The position numbers were made by a program, and so were the translations under genes. From NCBI GenBank assembly GCA_964520785.1, contig CAZFQG010000278.1, positions 1 to 5,909 of the forward strand: a stretch of DNA of 5,909 nucleotides, given 5' to 3'. The notes beneath the pieces are model-generated. The model ran no database searches. It saw only the letters and a program-made list of their open reading frames with translations, and was not told where the DNA came from. Shown in pieces: positions 1-5,892 of the stretch (its first letter is position 1; each line of letters opens with the position of its first letter). This stretch comes from CAZFQG01 sp964520785. Lineage in GTDB: Bacteria; Planctomycetota; Planctomycetia; Pirellulales; Thermoguttaceae.

Positions 1-8
1 CGCCCCGC

Positions 9-13
9 AGGAG
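9..13 (+). promoter_or_regulatory. Ribosome binding site of the transglutaminase-like gene
   Basis: An AGGAG core lies 7 nt before the ATG at 21. This is a strong Shine-Dalgarno match at normal spacing and supports that start. The promoter, if there is one, is outside the window. Confidence 0.8.
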
Positions 14-20
14 CACAACG

Positions 21-1052
21 ATGAACGCACGCCGGCAAGCGGCCGTTTCGCGTCCCCCTTCGACGATCACCATCGGCTTCGTGGTGCTCTTCGCCGCCTT
101 CGCGCCCGTACTTTTCGCGGGTGAAACGGCCGTTTCTGACGGCGACGTCTTTGAAAACTGGGGCCGCTGGCCGGAAACGCCCGGCCGTCTGGCCTATTAC
201 GAAGAACCCATCTTCGCGTACCGGGCCTATATGACGGACCTTTCGCGGATTCCCAGCACGCCGGCACCGGACGATTGTCCGAAGCTGCCGGACACGTTGA
301 TCATCCCCCCGGGAACATACCAGTTCCGCGGCCGCGCTTTCGTGCTCGATCGGGAAGGACTGGTTCGTTTTCTCGACGTCGGAAAAGAACTGCGGCAGCG
401 GATCGTCTTCAAGGAAGACCCCCACGCCCTGCTCTCCGGCATCGCTTGGATCGTCTCCCACGGCCGGCTCGACGGCGGCAAATCGCCCCAGGTACTGGCG
501 GAATCGGCCAAGACACGGAAACTGTTCATGACGTGCGGCAGTGTTTCGTCATGGGCCGTCTCCGTCCTGCGCGACCACGGCTTTCGCGCGCGGACGGTAT
601 CGAGCGTCACCCTGGAGAACTGGAATACCTACGACAACGGGCATGCCATGCTCGAAATGTCCCGCAAGGATGCGGGCAAGTGGGTGCTGTACGACGTCAC
701 CGCGAACGCCTTTTTCACCCGGGAGGGGACCCCCCTGTCGCTGGTCGAGTTCGCCTACGCCGTGATGGCCGGTCTCGAATACGAAATGGTGCCCATCGCG
801 GCCGATACGACGCTGGATGTCTCCGGCTTTCGAAGTCCCGATGGAACGGCCGACTACACCTTCCACGCCGAACGGCTTTTCGGCGACGCCCGCCAATGGT
901 ACCGGCGCATCATGGAAGTGCCGATGATCGAAGGCTTCCACTTCGATGAAGCTAACCGCGAGAGGATCCGGGGCTATTCCAAGTCCTACAAATACATAGA
1001 CAAGGATGAGTTCCGCAAGCGATTCTACGGGGAGCCGACCGGTGACAACTGA
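21..1052 (+). CDS. Transglutaminase-like domain protein, exported or membrane-anchored
   Basis: This 343-residue protein has the pattern of the bacterial transglutaminase-like (papain-fold) superfamily. The N-terminus is basic (Arg4, Arg5, Arg11), followed by a hydrophobic stretch at about residues 16-33 and a possible signal peptidase site after Ala33. It is therefore probably periplasmic or held in the membrane by an uncleaved signal. A catalytic triad is visible: Cys172 in the motif MTCGSVSSWAVSVLRDHGF, His208 in NGHAMLEM and Asp225 in LYDVTAN. The spacings of 36 and 17 residues and the helix after the Cys ending in 'HGFRAR' are typical of the family. The first 130 residues and the last 80 have no domain I recognise. 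Family members may act as proteases, amidases or cross-linkers, and the substrate here is unknown. The start is backed by AGGAG 7 nt upstream. It precedes the sugar-enzyme genes in the same direction with a 133-nt gap, so it may or may not be co-transcribed. The fold is fairly certain and the activity is not. Confidence 0.85.
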   Translation: MNARRQAAVSRPPSTITIGFVVLFAAFAPVLFAGETAVSDGDVFENWGRWPETPGRLAYYEEPIFAYRAYMTDLSRIPSTPAPDDCPKLPDTLIIPPGTYQFRGRAFVLDREGLVRFLDVGKELRQRIVFKEDPHALLSGIAWIVSHGRLDGGKSPQVLAESAKTRKLFMTCGSVSSWAVSVLRDHGFRARTVSSVTLENWNTYDNGHAMLEMSRKDAGKWVLYDVTANAFFTREGTPLSLVEFAYAVMAGLEYEMVPIAADTTLDVSGFRSPDGTADYTFHAERLFGDARQWYRRIMEVPMIEGFHFDEANRERIRGYSKSYKYIDKDEFRKRFYGEPTGDN

Positions 1053-1095
1053 CCTCGCGCCTTTTCATCGCCGATCCGCGCCACCATCGTCTGAC

Positions 1096-1126
1096 AAGGG
1101 TCCGCGTCGGCCCTTCCCCCCAAGGG
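1096..1126 (+). repeat. AAGGG / CCCTT / AAGGG alternative hairpin arms
   Basis: AAGGG at 1096-1100 can pair with CCCTT at 1111-1115. The stem extends by CCG/CGG (1102-1104 with 1108-1110) if T1101 bulges out, leaving a CGT loop. The same CCCTT can instead pair with a second AAGGG at 1122-1126 across a C6 loop. The two pairings exclude each other. No T-run follows, so neither looks like a normal intrinsic terminator. The pairing is seen in the sequence; a role in attenuation is speculation. Confidence 0.4.
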
Positions 1127-1145
1127 TGCTCAATCATCGCCGCGA

Positions 1146-1173
1146 CGTAAAAAACGACATCGAACCATTTACG
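1146..1173 (+). repeat. 6-bp inverted repeat next to the ribosome binding site
   Basis: CGTAAA at 1146-1151 and TTTACG at 1168-1173 are exact inverted copies 16 nt apart. The right arm shares its last G with the GAGGAA Shine-Dalgarno of the GH109-like gene. It could be an operator half-site pair or a weak RNA stem affecting translation. A 6-bp AT-rich match can also arise by chance. Confidence 0.35.
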
Positions 1174-1178
1174 AGGAA
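1173..1178 (+). promoter_or_regulatory. Ribosome binding site that sets the start at 1186
   Basis: GAGGAA lies 7 nt before the ATG at 1186. This favours 1186 over the in-frame ATG at 1006, which would overlap the preceding gene by 47 nt and bury the Tat signal. Confidence 0.8.
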
Positions 1179-1185
1179 TAAGACC

Positions 1186-2580
1186 ATGAAAATCGACCAC
1201 CCGAACACGAGTCAATTCGACCGGCGCGAGTGCCTCCGTCGCGGCGCGGGAGTGCTGTTGGCGGGCACGGCCCTTCACACGGCCGCCTCCGGCGCTCAAG
1301 CCGAGGAAGAGTCGCCCAAGCCGGTCCGCATCGGCGTGATCGGCCTGGGCGGGCGCGGCAGATACCTGATGCAGAGCCTGGCCTCCAATCATCCCGGGGT
1401 GGTCATCACGGCGTTGAGCGAGCTGAAGCCCGACCGGCTGAAGGTCGCGGCGGACATCGTGAAGAATAGAACCGGGGCGTCGCCCGCGGAGTATTGCGGC
1501 GGCGAGCACGAGTACCGCAAGATGCTCGAGCGCGACGACGTCGACGGCGTCCTGGTGGCCACCGGAGTACAGAAATTCGCGAACATCTCCGTGGATTGCA
1601 TGAAGGCCGGGAAAGACGTCGGTACGGAAGTAAGCGGACCTTACACGATTGACGACTGCTGGGCGATCGTCGAAGAGAAGGAACGGTCCGGAAGACACTA
1701 TATGCTGCTTGAGCAGTGCAGTTACGGCGATGACGTGCTCTTGATTCTCAACATGATCAAGAAGGGGCTCTTCGGAGAACCGTACTACGCCGAGTGCAGT
1801 TACGTCCATGACATCAAGACCGGCGGCGGAGGCAAAAGCCGTTTCGTCGAAGAGGACGGCTCGCTCAGTTGGCGCGGGCGGTTGATCGCCGAAGGCCGCG
1901 GCAGTTCCTATCCGCCCCATGGCATCGCCCCCGTCTCCAAGATGATGGGGATCAACGACGGCGACCGCTTCGAGTACTGCAATGCGATGATGAGCGCCCC
2001 GCGCGAGATTCGCGCACAACTCGTGGAGCAGTTCGGTCCCGACAGCGACGCCGCGAAGATCAAGATCCAAACCGGCGATTTCCATTCGACTTTCATCTAT
2101 ACGGCCAAAGGAAGAATGATCCGCCTGGACTACAGCCTTTCCTCCACCCGGCCCTACTCGCGCTATTATTTGCTGCAAGGAATGAACGGCTGCTACGATT
2201 CGCGAACGGGCGTGTTCGTCAAGGGGCTGAGTAAGGAATCCACCCCCGGGTACGGAACGTGGAGCCCCGTCTCGGACTTCCAGGAGGAGTACCGGCACCC
2301 CCTGTGGCGTAAGGATGGCGAGGCGGCCCTCAAGACCGGCGGCCACGGCGGAATGGACCACTTCTGCCTGCGGGATTTCGTCGACATGATCCGCTACGAC
2401 CGCGAACCCTGGAACGACTGCTACGACGCGGCGGCCTGGAACGCGTTGAATCAGTGTTCCGAAATGTCGATCGACAAGAAGGGGGCTCCGGTCGAGATTC
2501 CCGACTTCACGAAGGGGAAGTGGCAAAACCCCGACTGGCGCAAGGGTCGTCCCAGTCCGGCTTCGATGATCGAGAGCTAA
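1186..2580 (+). CDS. Tat-exported Gfo/Idh/MocA-family protein, GH109-like
   Basis: This 464-residue protein begins with a twin-arginine signal: Arg13-Arg14 in FDRRECLRRG, a hydrophobic stretch at about 20-37 and an Ala-Gln-Ala cleavage site at 37-39. It should be folded with its cofactor in the cytoplasm and then exported. A Rossmann NAD(P)-binding motif follows at 49-58 (IGVIGLGGRG). The remainder matches the pattern of glycoside hydrolase family 109, known for NAD-dependent alpha-N-acetylgalactosaminidase: LLEQCSYG at 174-181, NMIKKGLFGE at 189-198, YPPHG at 242-246, RPYSR in the middle, and GGHGGMD plus IPDFTKGKW near the end. The length fits the family. Two features are unusual: the segment at the usual EKP site reads E148-V-S-G-P with no Lys, and the usual T-P-x3-H stretch before it reads T126-G-V-Q-K-F. 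It is therefore a divergent member, and hydrolase, oxidoreductase or another activity cannot be decided by reading. The next gene begins 12 nt downstream. Confidence 0.85.
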   Translation: MKIDHPNTSQFDRRECLRRGAGVLLAGTALHTAASGAQAEEESPKPVRIGVIGLGGRGRYLMQSLASNHPGVVITALSELKPDRLKVAADIVKNRTGASPAEYCGGEHEYRKMLERDDVDGVLVATGVQKFANISVDCMKAGKDVGTEVSGPYTIDDCWAIVEEKERSGRHYMLLEQCSYGDDVLLILNMIKKGLFGEPYYAECSYVHDIKTGGGGKSRFVEEDGSLSWRGRLIAEGRGSSYPPHGIAPVSKMMGINDGDRFEYCNAMMSAPREIRAQLVEQFGPDSDAAKIKIQTGDFHSTFIYTAKGRMIRLDYSLSSTRPYSRYYLLQGMNGCYDSRTGVFVKGLSKESTPGYGTWSPVSDFQEEYRHPLWRKDGEAALKTGGHGGMDHFCLRDFVDMIRYDREPWNDCYDAAAWNALNQCSEMSIDKKGAPVEIPDFTKGKWQNPDWRKGRPSPASMIES

Positions 2581-2592
2581 CCCCGGCTGCAC

Positions 2593-3645
2593 GTGAGCAT
2601 GAATGAAAGAGAAGTCCGCTGGGCCGTCGTCGGCGCCGGCGACATCGTCCGCAAGAGGGCCGGAGAGGCCATTCTCGAACAGCCCCAAAGCGCGCTGCAC
2701 GCCTGCGTCGAGGTGGACCCCGAAGGTAAAAAGGAAACGATCGAGTTCCTTCGGCCGAAGCGCGTCTATACCGAAATCGGCCAGATGACCGCGGACGCCG
2801 ATATCGATGCCGTCTACATCGCCACGCCGGTCCATCTTCACGCCGAGCAGGCGATCGCCGCGATGGAGGCCGGAAAGGATGTCCTGGTCGAAAAGCCGAT
2901 GGCGCGGGACCCCGTCGAGGCCCAACGCATGTGCCGCGTGGCGGAGAAGACCGGCCGGCGTCTGGCGGTCGCCTATTTCCGGCGGTTTTCCCCCCGGTTC
3001 GAATTGGCGAAACGGATGCTCGACGAGGGCGCCTTCGGGACCGTCGTACTGGTCCGGATCGCGGTTCACAGTTGGTACGAGGGGCGGCCCGGCGGTTGGC
3101 GCGAACAGCGCGAGTGTTCCGGAGGGGGCGTCTTGAGCGACGTGGGCGTTCATAAGTTCGACCTTCTGGCGTGGTGGTTCGGTCTGCCGCGGCGCGTCGT
3201 CGCCGACGTAGGAACGCTCGTACACGGCTATTGCGTCGAGGATTCTTCCACGATCCTGATGCACTACGACGACGGAATGCAGGTGAGCGCCTCGTTCCAT
3301 TGGAACAGCAAGACCTGGACGGACGAAATCCACATCGTCGGCACCGACGCGAAATTGACGCTCCATCCGGCCGACGGCACGGAAGCGTTTATCACCGTGG
3401 GGCGCGATACCGAGAAGGTGGAGGCTCCCAACCCGGTAAACCTCCACGCGCCGCTGATAGACGATTTCGCCCGGTCGATCATCGAAAACCGTCCGCCGCG
3501 ATTCAACGGACGGGACGGTTCGGCCGCCGGAGTCCTCATGGACGCCGTCTATCGGTCGGCCCGAATCGGGGCGTGGGTGGAGCTGGAGTCAGGCGGCCCG
3601 GGTGGTCCCGGCCGAGGTCCGTGCCGGGGAGAGCATCGCTCGTGA
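2593..3645 (+). CDS. Gfo/Idh/MocA-family NAD(P)-dependent oxidoreductase, cytoplasmic
   Basis: This 350-residue protein has the usual Gfo/Idh/MocA length and order. It has an N-terminal Rossmann motif VVGAGDI at 12-18, the TPVHLH segment at 78-83 and the catalytic EKP at 100-102. The GGG at 177-179 leads into D183-x3-H187, the active-site pair of the C-terminal domain. Known members oxidise or reduce a sugar or inositol hydroxyl using NAD(P). The substrate here is not readable. No signal peptide is present, so it acts in the cytoplasm, unlike its exported neighbour. The start is uncertain by two codons: GTG at 2593 or ATG at 2599. Neither has a good Shine-Dalgarno, so translation may depend on the gene ending 12 nt upstream. 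The last 18 or so residues (about 333-350) are Gly/Pro/Arg-rich and look like read-through of former intergenic DNA. That segment also encodes the next gene's ribosome binding site. The stop overlaps the next start. Confidence 0.92.
   Translation: MSMNEREVRWAVVGAGDIVRKRAGEAILEQPQSALHACVEVDPEGKKETIEFLRPKRVYTEIGQMTADADIDAVYIATPVHLHAEQAIAAMEAGKDVLVEKPMARDPVEAQRMCRVAEKTGRRLAVAYFRRFSPRFELAKRMLDEGAFGTVVLVRIAVHSWYEGRPGGWREQRECSGGGVLSDVGVHKFDLLAWWFGLPRRVVADVGTLVHGYCVEDSSTILMHYDDGMQVSASFHWNSKTWTDEIHIVGTDAKLTLHPADGTEAFITVGRDTEKVEAPNPVNLHAPLIDDFARSIIENRPPRFNGRDGSAAGVLMDAVYRSARIGAWVELESGGPGGPGRGPCRGEHRS
3626..3633 (+). promoter_or_regulatory. Ribosome binding site inside the end of the upstream gene
   Basis: GGGGAGAG lies 8 nt before the GTG at 3642 and within the last codons of the upstream dehydrogenase gene. 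It decides the start: the same frame is open back to 3171, but that part only shadows the dehydrogenase gene. Confidence 0.7.
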
Positions 3646-4919
3646 TATTCGCCCCCAAACCCGAAAACGATTTCGCGTTCTTCATCCGTACCTACTACGA
3701 GGCGTGCCGGCGGCGGTTCGACAAGATCGAGGCCATTGCCGGAAAGTGGATGTTTCGCGACCTCCTCCCCGGAATGAGCGATTTCGACGCGAGGTTCATC
3801 GTCGCCGACGACATGACCTGCGACGACTGGTGCCGGATGTCCGCGGCCGTCGGCGAAGCGCACCACGCGTTGTGTGGGAAGTATCCGGTCTGGGCACGCA
3901 TCCTGGAGCATCTCCCCGGGGTGAACGTCACCTGGCACGAACTCACCGCGGAAGAGACGTACTATCCCGAATATCTGCAGTGGACCTTCTACCATTCGTC
4001 CGCCCCGGAACGACTCCACCAGGCGGAACGTACGCTCTCGGACCGGGGGCTCGACCTGAAGGACGAGTACTTTCACCTCGGCAGGTTCTGCACCTACTTC
4101 GGCCGGTACAACCGCACCATCGACCGGCCGATCAATATGGGGGTCCATGCGAACAAGTACCCGCTCCACAGCCGCCTGATGCACTATTTCGCCCCCCCGG
4201 TGCATTCGGCCATGTTCCTCCTGAATCGCCGCGCTTATGTCGGAAAATTCGACGCCTTGGAGGCCGCCTGCCGGCTCTTTCCGGCCCTGCGATGCTGGGA
4301 CTATCTCTGGGAGATACTGGGAAGATCGTACGAAACTCCCCGCTGGTACGACGAAGACGCCCTGGAAGAACTGGAGGACTCGCTCGAAGAGGGATTGAAT
4401 GTCATCGCCGCCGCCCTCCGCGACGTCGTCACTCTCATCCCTCCCGAGATCGGAATCGACATTAGCGGTTGGAAACGCTCGCTGGCCGACATCCGGATCG
4501 ATCCGGGAATGGAGTTCTTCCATCAGGTGAAGTTCTCGCGGTTGATGAAGGGTCGCCTGCTCTTCTACGGAAATGCGCCCGAGCACTTCGAGACCGACTG
4601 GCTGATCCGCAACGAACTGGGCCGCATCGGAGCCAACTTCTTCACGACTCCCTTTCGCCTCCTCTGGCGAGTGATTGACGGCCGGGACGTGGAATCGCCC
4701 ATCGCAGTGATCGACGAACTACAAGGCGATTTGCTGGCGAGCGACGAAATCCAGGCCGTGAAGGCCTTCCACCGTCTCACCTCCGTGCCGGCGGCCGCCG
4801 GCGAAGAGAAGAAGGCGGCGGTTCAAATCGCCGGAATCTTCGACGACTACTACGCCGTACTCTGGAAGATCGGACGGGTCGTCGCCACCGCGAGACCGGC
4901 CGCTCCGGGTGCCGTCTGA
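3642..4919 (+). CDS. Conserved-looking protein of unknown function, possible nucleotidyltransferase fold
   Basis: I do not recognise this 425-residue protein as a named family. It has no signal peptide or membrane segment, is rich in aromatic residues, and is probably cytoplasmic. The start is GTG at 3642, overlapping the upstream stop as GTGA, with GGGGAGAG 8 nt before it. Residues 34-49 read G-K-x11-D-F-D (D47, D49, ending PGMSDFD), followed by a hydrophobic strand. That is close to the hG[GS]-x(9-13)-Dh[DE]h signature of Pol-beta-type nucleotidyltransferases, with Lys35 in place of Gly/Ser. A third acidic residue on a later strand is not clear; the VNVTWHEL strand at 94-101 offers only Glu100. 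Downstream are a helical region with an acidic run from about 237 to 254 and the segment SRLMKGRLLFYG at 299-310, which recalls phrases in nucleotidyltransferase families. If correct, it might transfer a nucleotide to a sugar or small molecule made by its neighbours. The gene call is firm; the fold is tentative. Confidence 0.88.
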   Translation: MIFAPKPENDFAFFIRTYYEACRRRFDKIEAIAGKWMFRDLLPGMSDFDARFIVADDMTCDDWCRMSAAVGEAHHALCGKYPVWARILEHLPGVNVTWHELTAEETYYPEYLQWTFYHSSAPERLHQAERTLSDRGLDLKDEYFHLGRFCTYFGRYNRTIDRPINMGVHANKYPLHSRLMHYFAPPVHSAMFLLNRRAYVGKFDALEAACRLFPALRCWDYLWEILGRSYETPRWYDEDALEELEDSLEEGLNVIAAALRDVVTLIPPEIGIDISGWKRSLADIRIDPGMEFFHQVKFSRLMKGRLLFYGNAPEHFETDWLIRNELGRIGANFFTTPFRLLWRVIDGRDVESPIAVIDELQGDLLASDEIQAVKAFHRLTSVPAAAGEEKKAAVQIAGIFDDYYAVLWKIGRVVATARPAAPGAV

Positions 4920-4968
4920 AAAACTGCCTTTGAGCGGGGATTCATGTTTATACGGGATGCAACCAAAC

Positions 4969-4975
4969 GGAAGGA
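4969..4975 (+). promoter_or_regulatory. Likely ribosome binding site of the deacetylase-like gene
   Basis: GGAAGGA ends 11 nt before the ATG at 4987. The spacing is a little long but usable. The two other in-frame starts, GTG at 4909 and ATG at 4957, have no comparable site at good spacing. Confidence 0.5.
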
Positions 4976-4986
4976 TTGAAGACGCG

Positions 4987-5844
4987 ATGGTAACGCCGAA
5001 CGGACTCTTCGTATGCTGGACGATTGATTGCGAGGCGACTCAAAGGGCGATCGGCGACGTCCCGTTGGGAATGCGGTCCCTGCGCGGCTACGCCGATCTG
5101 CTGGGCGAAGCGGACCTGAAGGCGACCCTCTTCGTCCTCCCTTCGGACGCCGAAGCCTACCCCGGATTGTTGCGGGAACTCGCCGCGGAAGGATTCGAAA
5201 TCGGCCTGCACTATCATCCGCAAGAGGAAGGATACGCCGACTACTGCGGGGCGTACTCGTTCGAGGAACAGGTGGCGATGTACGCGAAGGCCGTGCAACG
5301 ATTCGCCGATTCCGTGGGGTCGGCACCGGCGGCGTTCCGCACCGGGAGCTGTTCAGCCAACGACATGACCTTTCCGGCGACATATGAAGTCGGCTTTCGC
5401 TGTTGTTCTCACAGTATGCCGGAGCGGAAGATGACCGCGTTGAGGGCGAATTGGAGCGGGGCCGCGGCCGGAGTCCACTTCGCCCACCCCTCGAACCGGT
5501 TGCTCGAAGGGGACCTCGATCTCGTCGAAGTGCCTCTGACCTGCGACGGCGATTCCATGCTTTGGTCGGGCCTGCACCCGCAGGACCTTCGCGTGGAACT
5601 CTTCGACGCAAAGAACCAGTTCTTCATGATCGACAAGATGATCGGCCGCGAGAAGGCACTAGCCGCGAAGGCGGCCGCGATCGTCACCCTCACGCACAAC
5701 ATCTTCGAGTACGGCCGGGCCGACGATTTCCGCCGCGCCACCATGCAGCAGATGATCGCCGATTTCCGGATACTGGCCGAGAAGCACGAGGTCCGGCTTC
5801 TGCCGGCAACGATCGGAGAAATCGCCGCCGCGTACCGAACCTGA
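4987..5844 (+). CDS. NodB/CE4-like polysaccharide deacetylase-fold protein
   Basis: With the start at ATG 4987 this is a 285-residue protein. It has the motif order of NodB-homology (carbohydrate esterase 4) deacetylases, which remove acetyl groups from N-acetyl sugars using a metal ion. An early strand carries Asp14 and Glu16 (TIDCEA), the place of the TFDDG motif. ATLFVL at 46-51 is the second strand. His75 and His77 in GLHYHP replace the usual HxxxH. FRTG at 117-120 stands for the RxPY motif, and His237 in LTHNIFEYG fits the last conserved His. It is a divergent member, and whether the metal site is a normal Asp-His-His set is uncertain. No signal peptide is visible, so it probably acts on a cytoplasmic precursor. 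An upstream GTG at 4909 would add 26 residues and overlap the previous gene by 11 nt, but those residues look poorly structured and have no ribosome binding site. ATG 4957 is also possible. It is probably the last gene of the unit. Confidence 0.85.
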   Translation: MVTPNGLFVCWTIDCEATQRAIGDVPLGMRSLRGYADLLGEADLKATLFVLPSDAEAYPGLLRELAAEGFEIGLHYHPQEEGYADYCGAYSFEEQVAMYAKAVQRFADSVGSAPAAFRTGSCSANDMTFPATYEVGFRCCSHSMPERKMTALRANWSGAAAGVHFAHPSNRLLEGDLDLVEVPLTCDGDSMLWSGLHPQDLRVELFDAKNQFFMIDKMIGREKALAAKAAAIVTLTHNIFEYGRADDFRRATMQQMIADFRILAEKHEVRLLPATIGEIAAAYRT

Positions 5845-5856
5845 GAGAGGAACGGC

Positions 5857-5892
5857 CTGGCCTGTTAAAAACCTCTAACCCGTTGTGGCCAG
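5857..5892 (+). repeat. Inverted repeat after the last gene
   Basis: CTGGCC at 5857-5862 is matched by GGCCAG at 5887-5892. Inside it, GTTA at 5864-5867 matches TAAC at 5876-5879, so a nested, interrupted stem can form 12 nt after the stop codon. No run of T follows, so it is not a standard intrinsic terminator. It could mark the end of the unit or protect the 3' end of the mRNA. The rest of 5845-5909 shows no supportable gene. Confidence 0.35.

Larger units (their letters stand above)
1053..1185 (+). other. Non-coding leader between the transglutaminase-like gene and the GH109-like gene
   Basis: This is the longest gene-free stretch inside the cluster. The reading frame of the downstream gene stays open back to 1006, but that extension is Arg/Pro/Ser-rich and would put about 60 residues in front of an intact Tat signal, so it is judged non-coding. 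The stretch contains an AAGGG/CCCTT/AAGGG trio at 1096-1126, an A-rich patch with a 6-bp inverted repeat at 1146-1173, and the ribosome binding site at 1173-1178. I could not identify a convincing -35/-10 promoter by eye. Confidence 0.6.

Noticed and set aside
1006..1185. Upstream extension of the GH109-like gene to an ATG at 1006
   Set aside because: It would overlap the transglutaminase-like gene and put 60 unstructured residues before a Tat signal. The ATG at 1186 has GAGGAA at ideal spacing.
952..3447. An 831-codon open frame on the - strand opposite both Gfo/Idh/MocA genes
   Set aside because: Its length is striking, but it lies opposite two well-supported genes. It is full of His, Arg, Val, Asp and Pro, as expected from reversed GC-rich codons, and shows no domain. 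Strong third-position GC bias removes stops on the opposite strand.
3171..3641. Upstream extension of the unknown protein to a start at 3171
   Set aside because: The translated extension is Arg-rich low-complexity sequence overlapping the dehydrogenase gene, which has clear family motifs. The GTG at 3642 has its own ribosome binding site.
3549..4586. A 345-codon open frame on the - strand opposite the unknown protein gene
   Set aside because: It has no recognisable motif, and the + strand frame has a good ribosome binding site, a coupled start and plausible protein texture. It is treated as a shadow.
4930..4952. Possible promoter before the NodB-like gene (TTGAGC and TTTATA)
   Set aside because: The two boxes are only 11 nt apart, too close for a normal -35/-10 pair, and nothing else supports a promoter there.
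4850..5611. A 253-codon open frame on the - strand opposite the NodB-like gene
   Set aside because: It is extremely Arg/Ser/Pro-rich and has no domain, whereas the + strand encodes recognisable deacetylase motifs.
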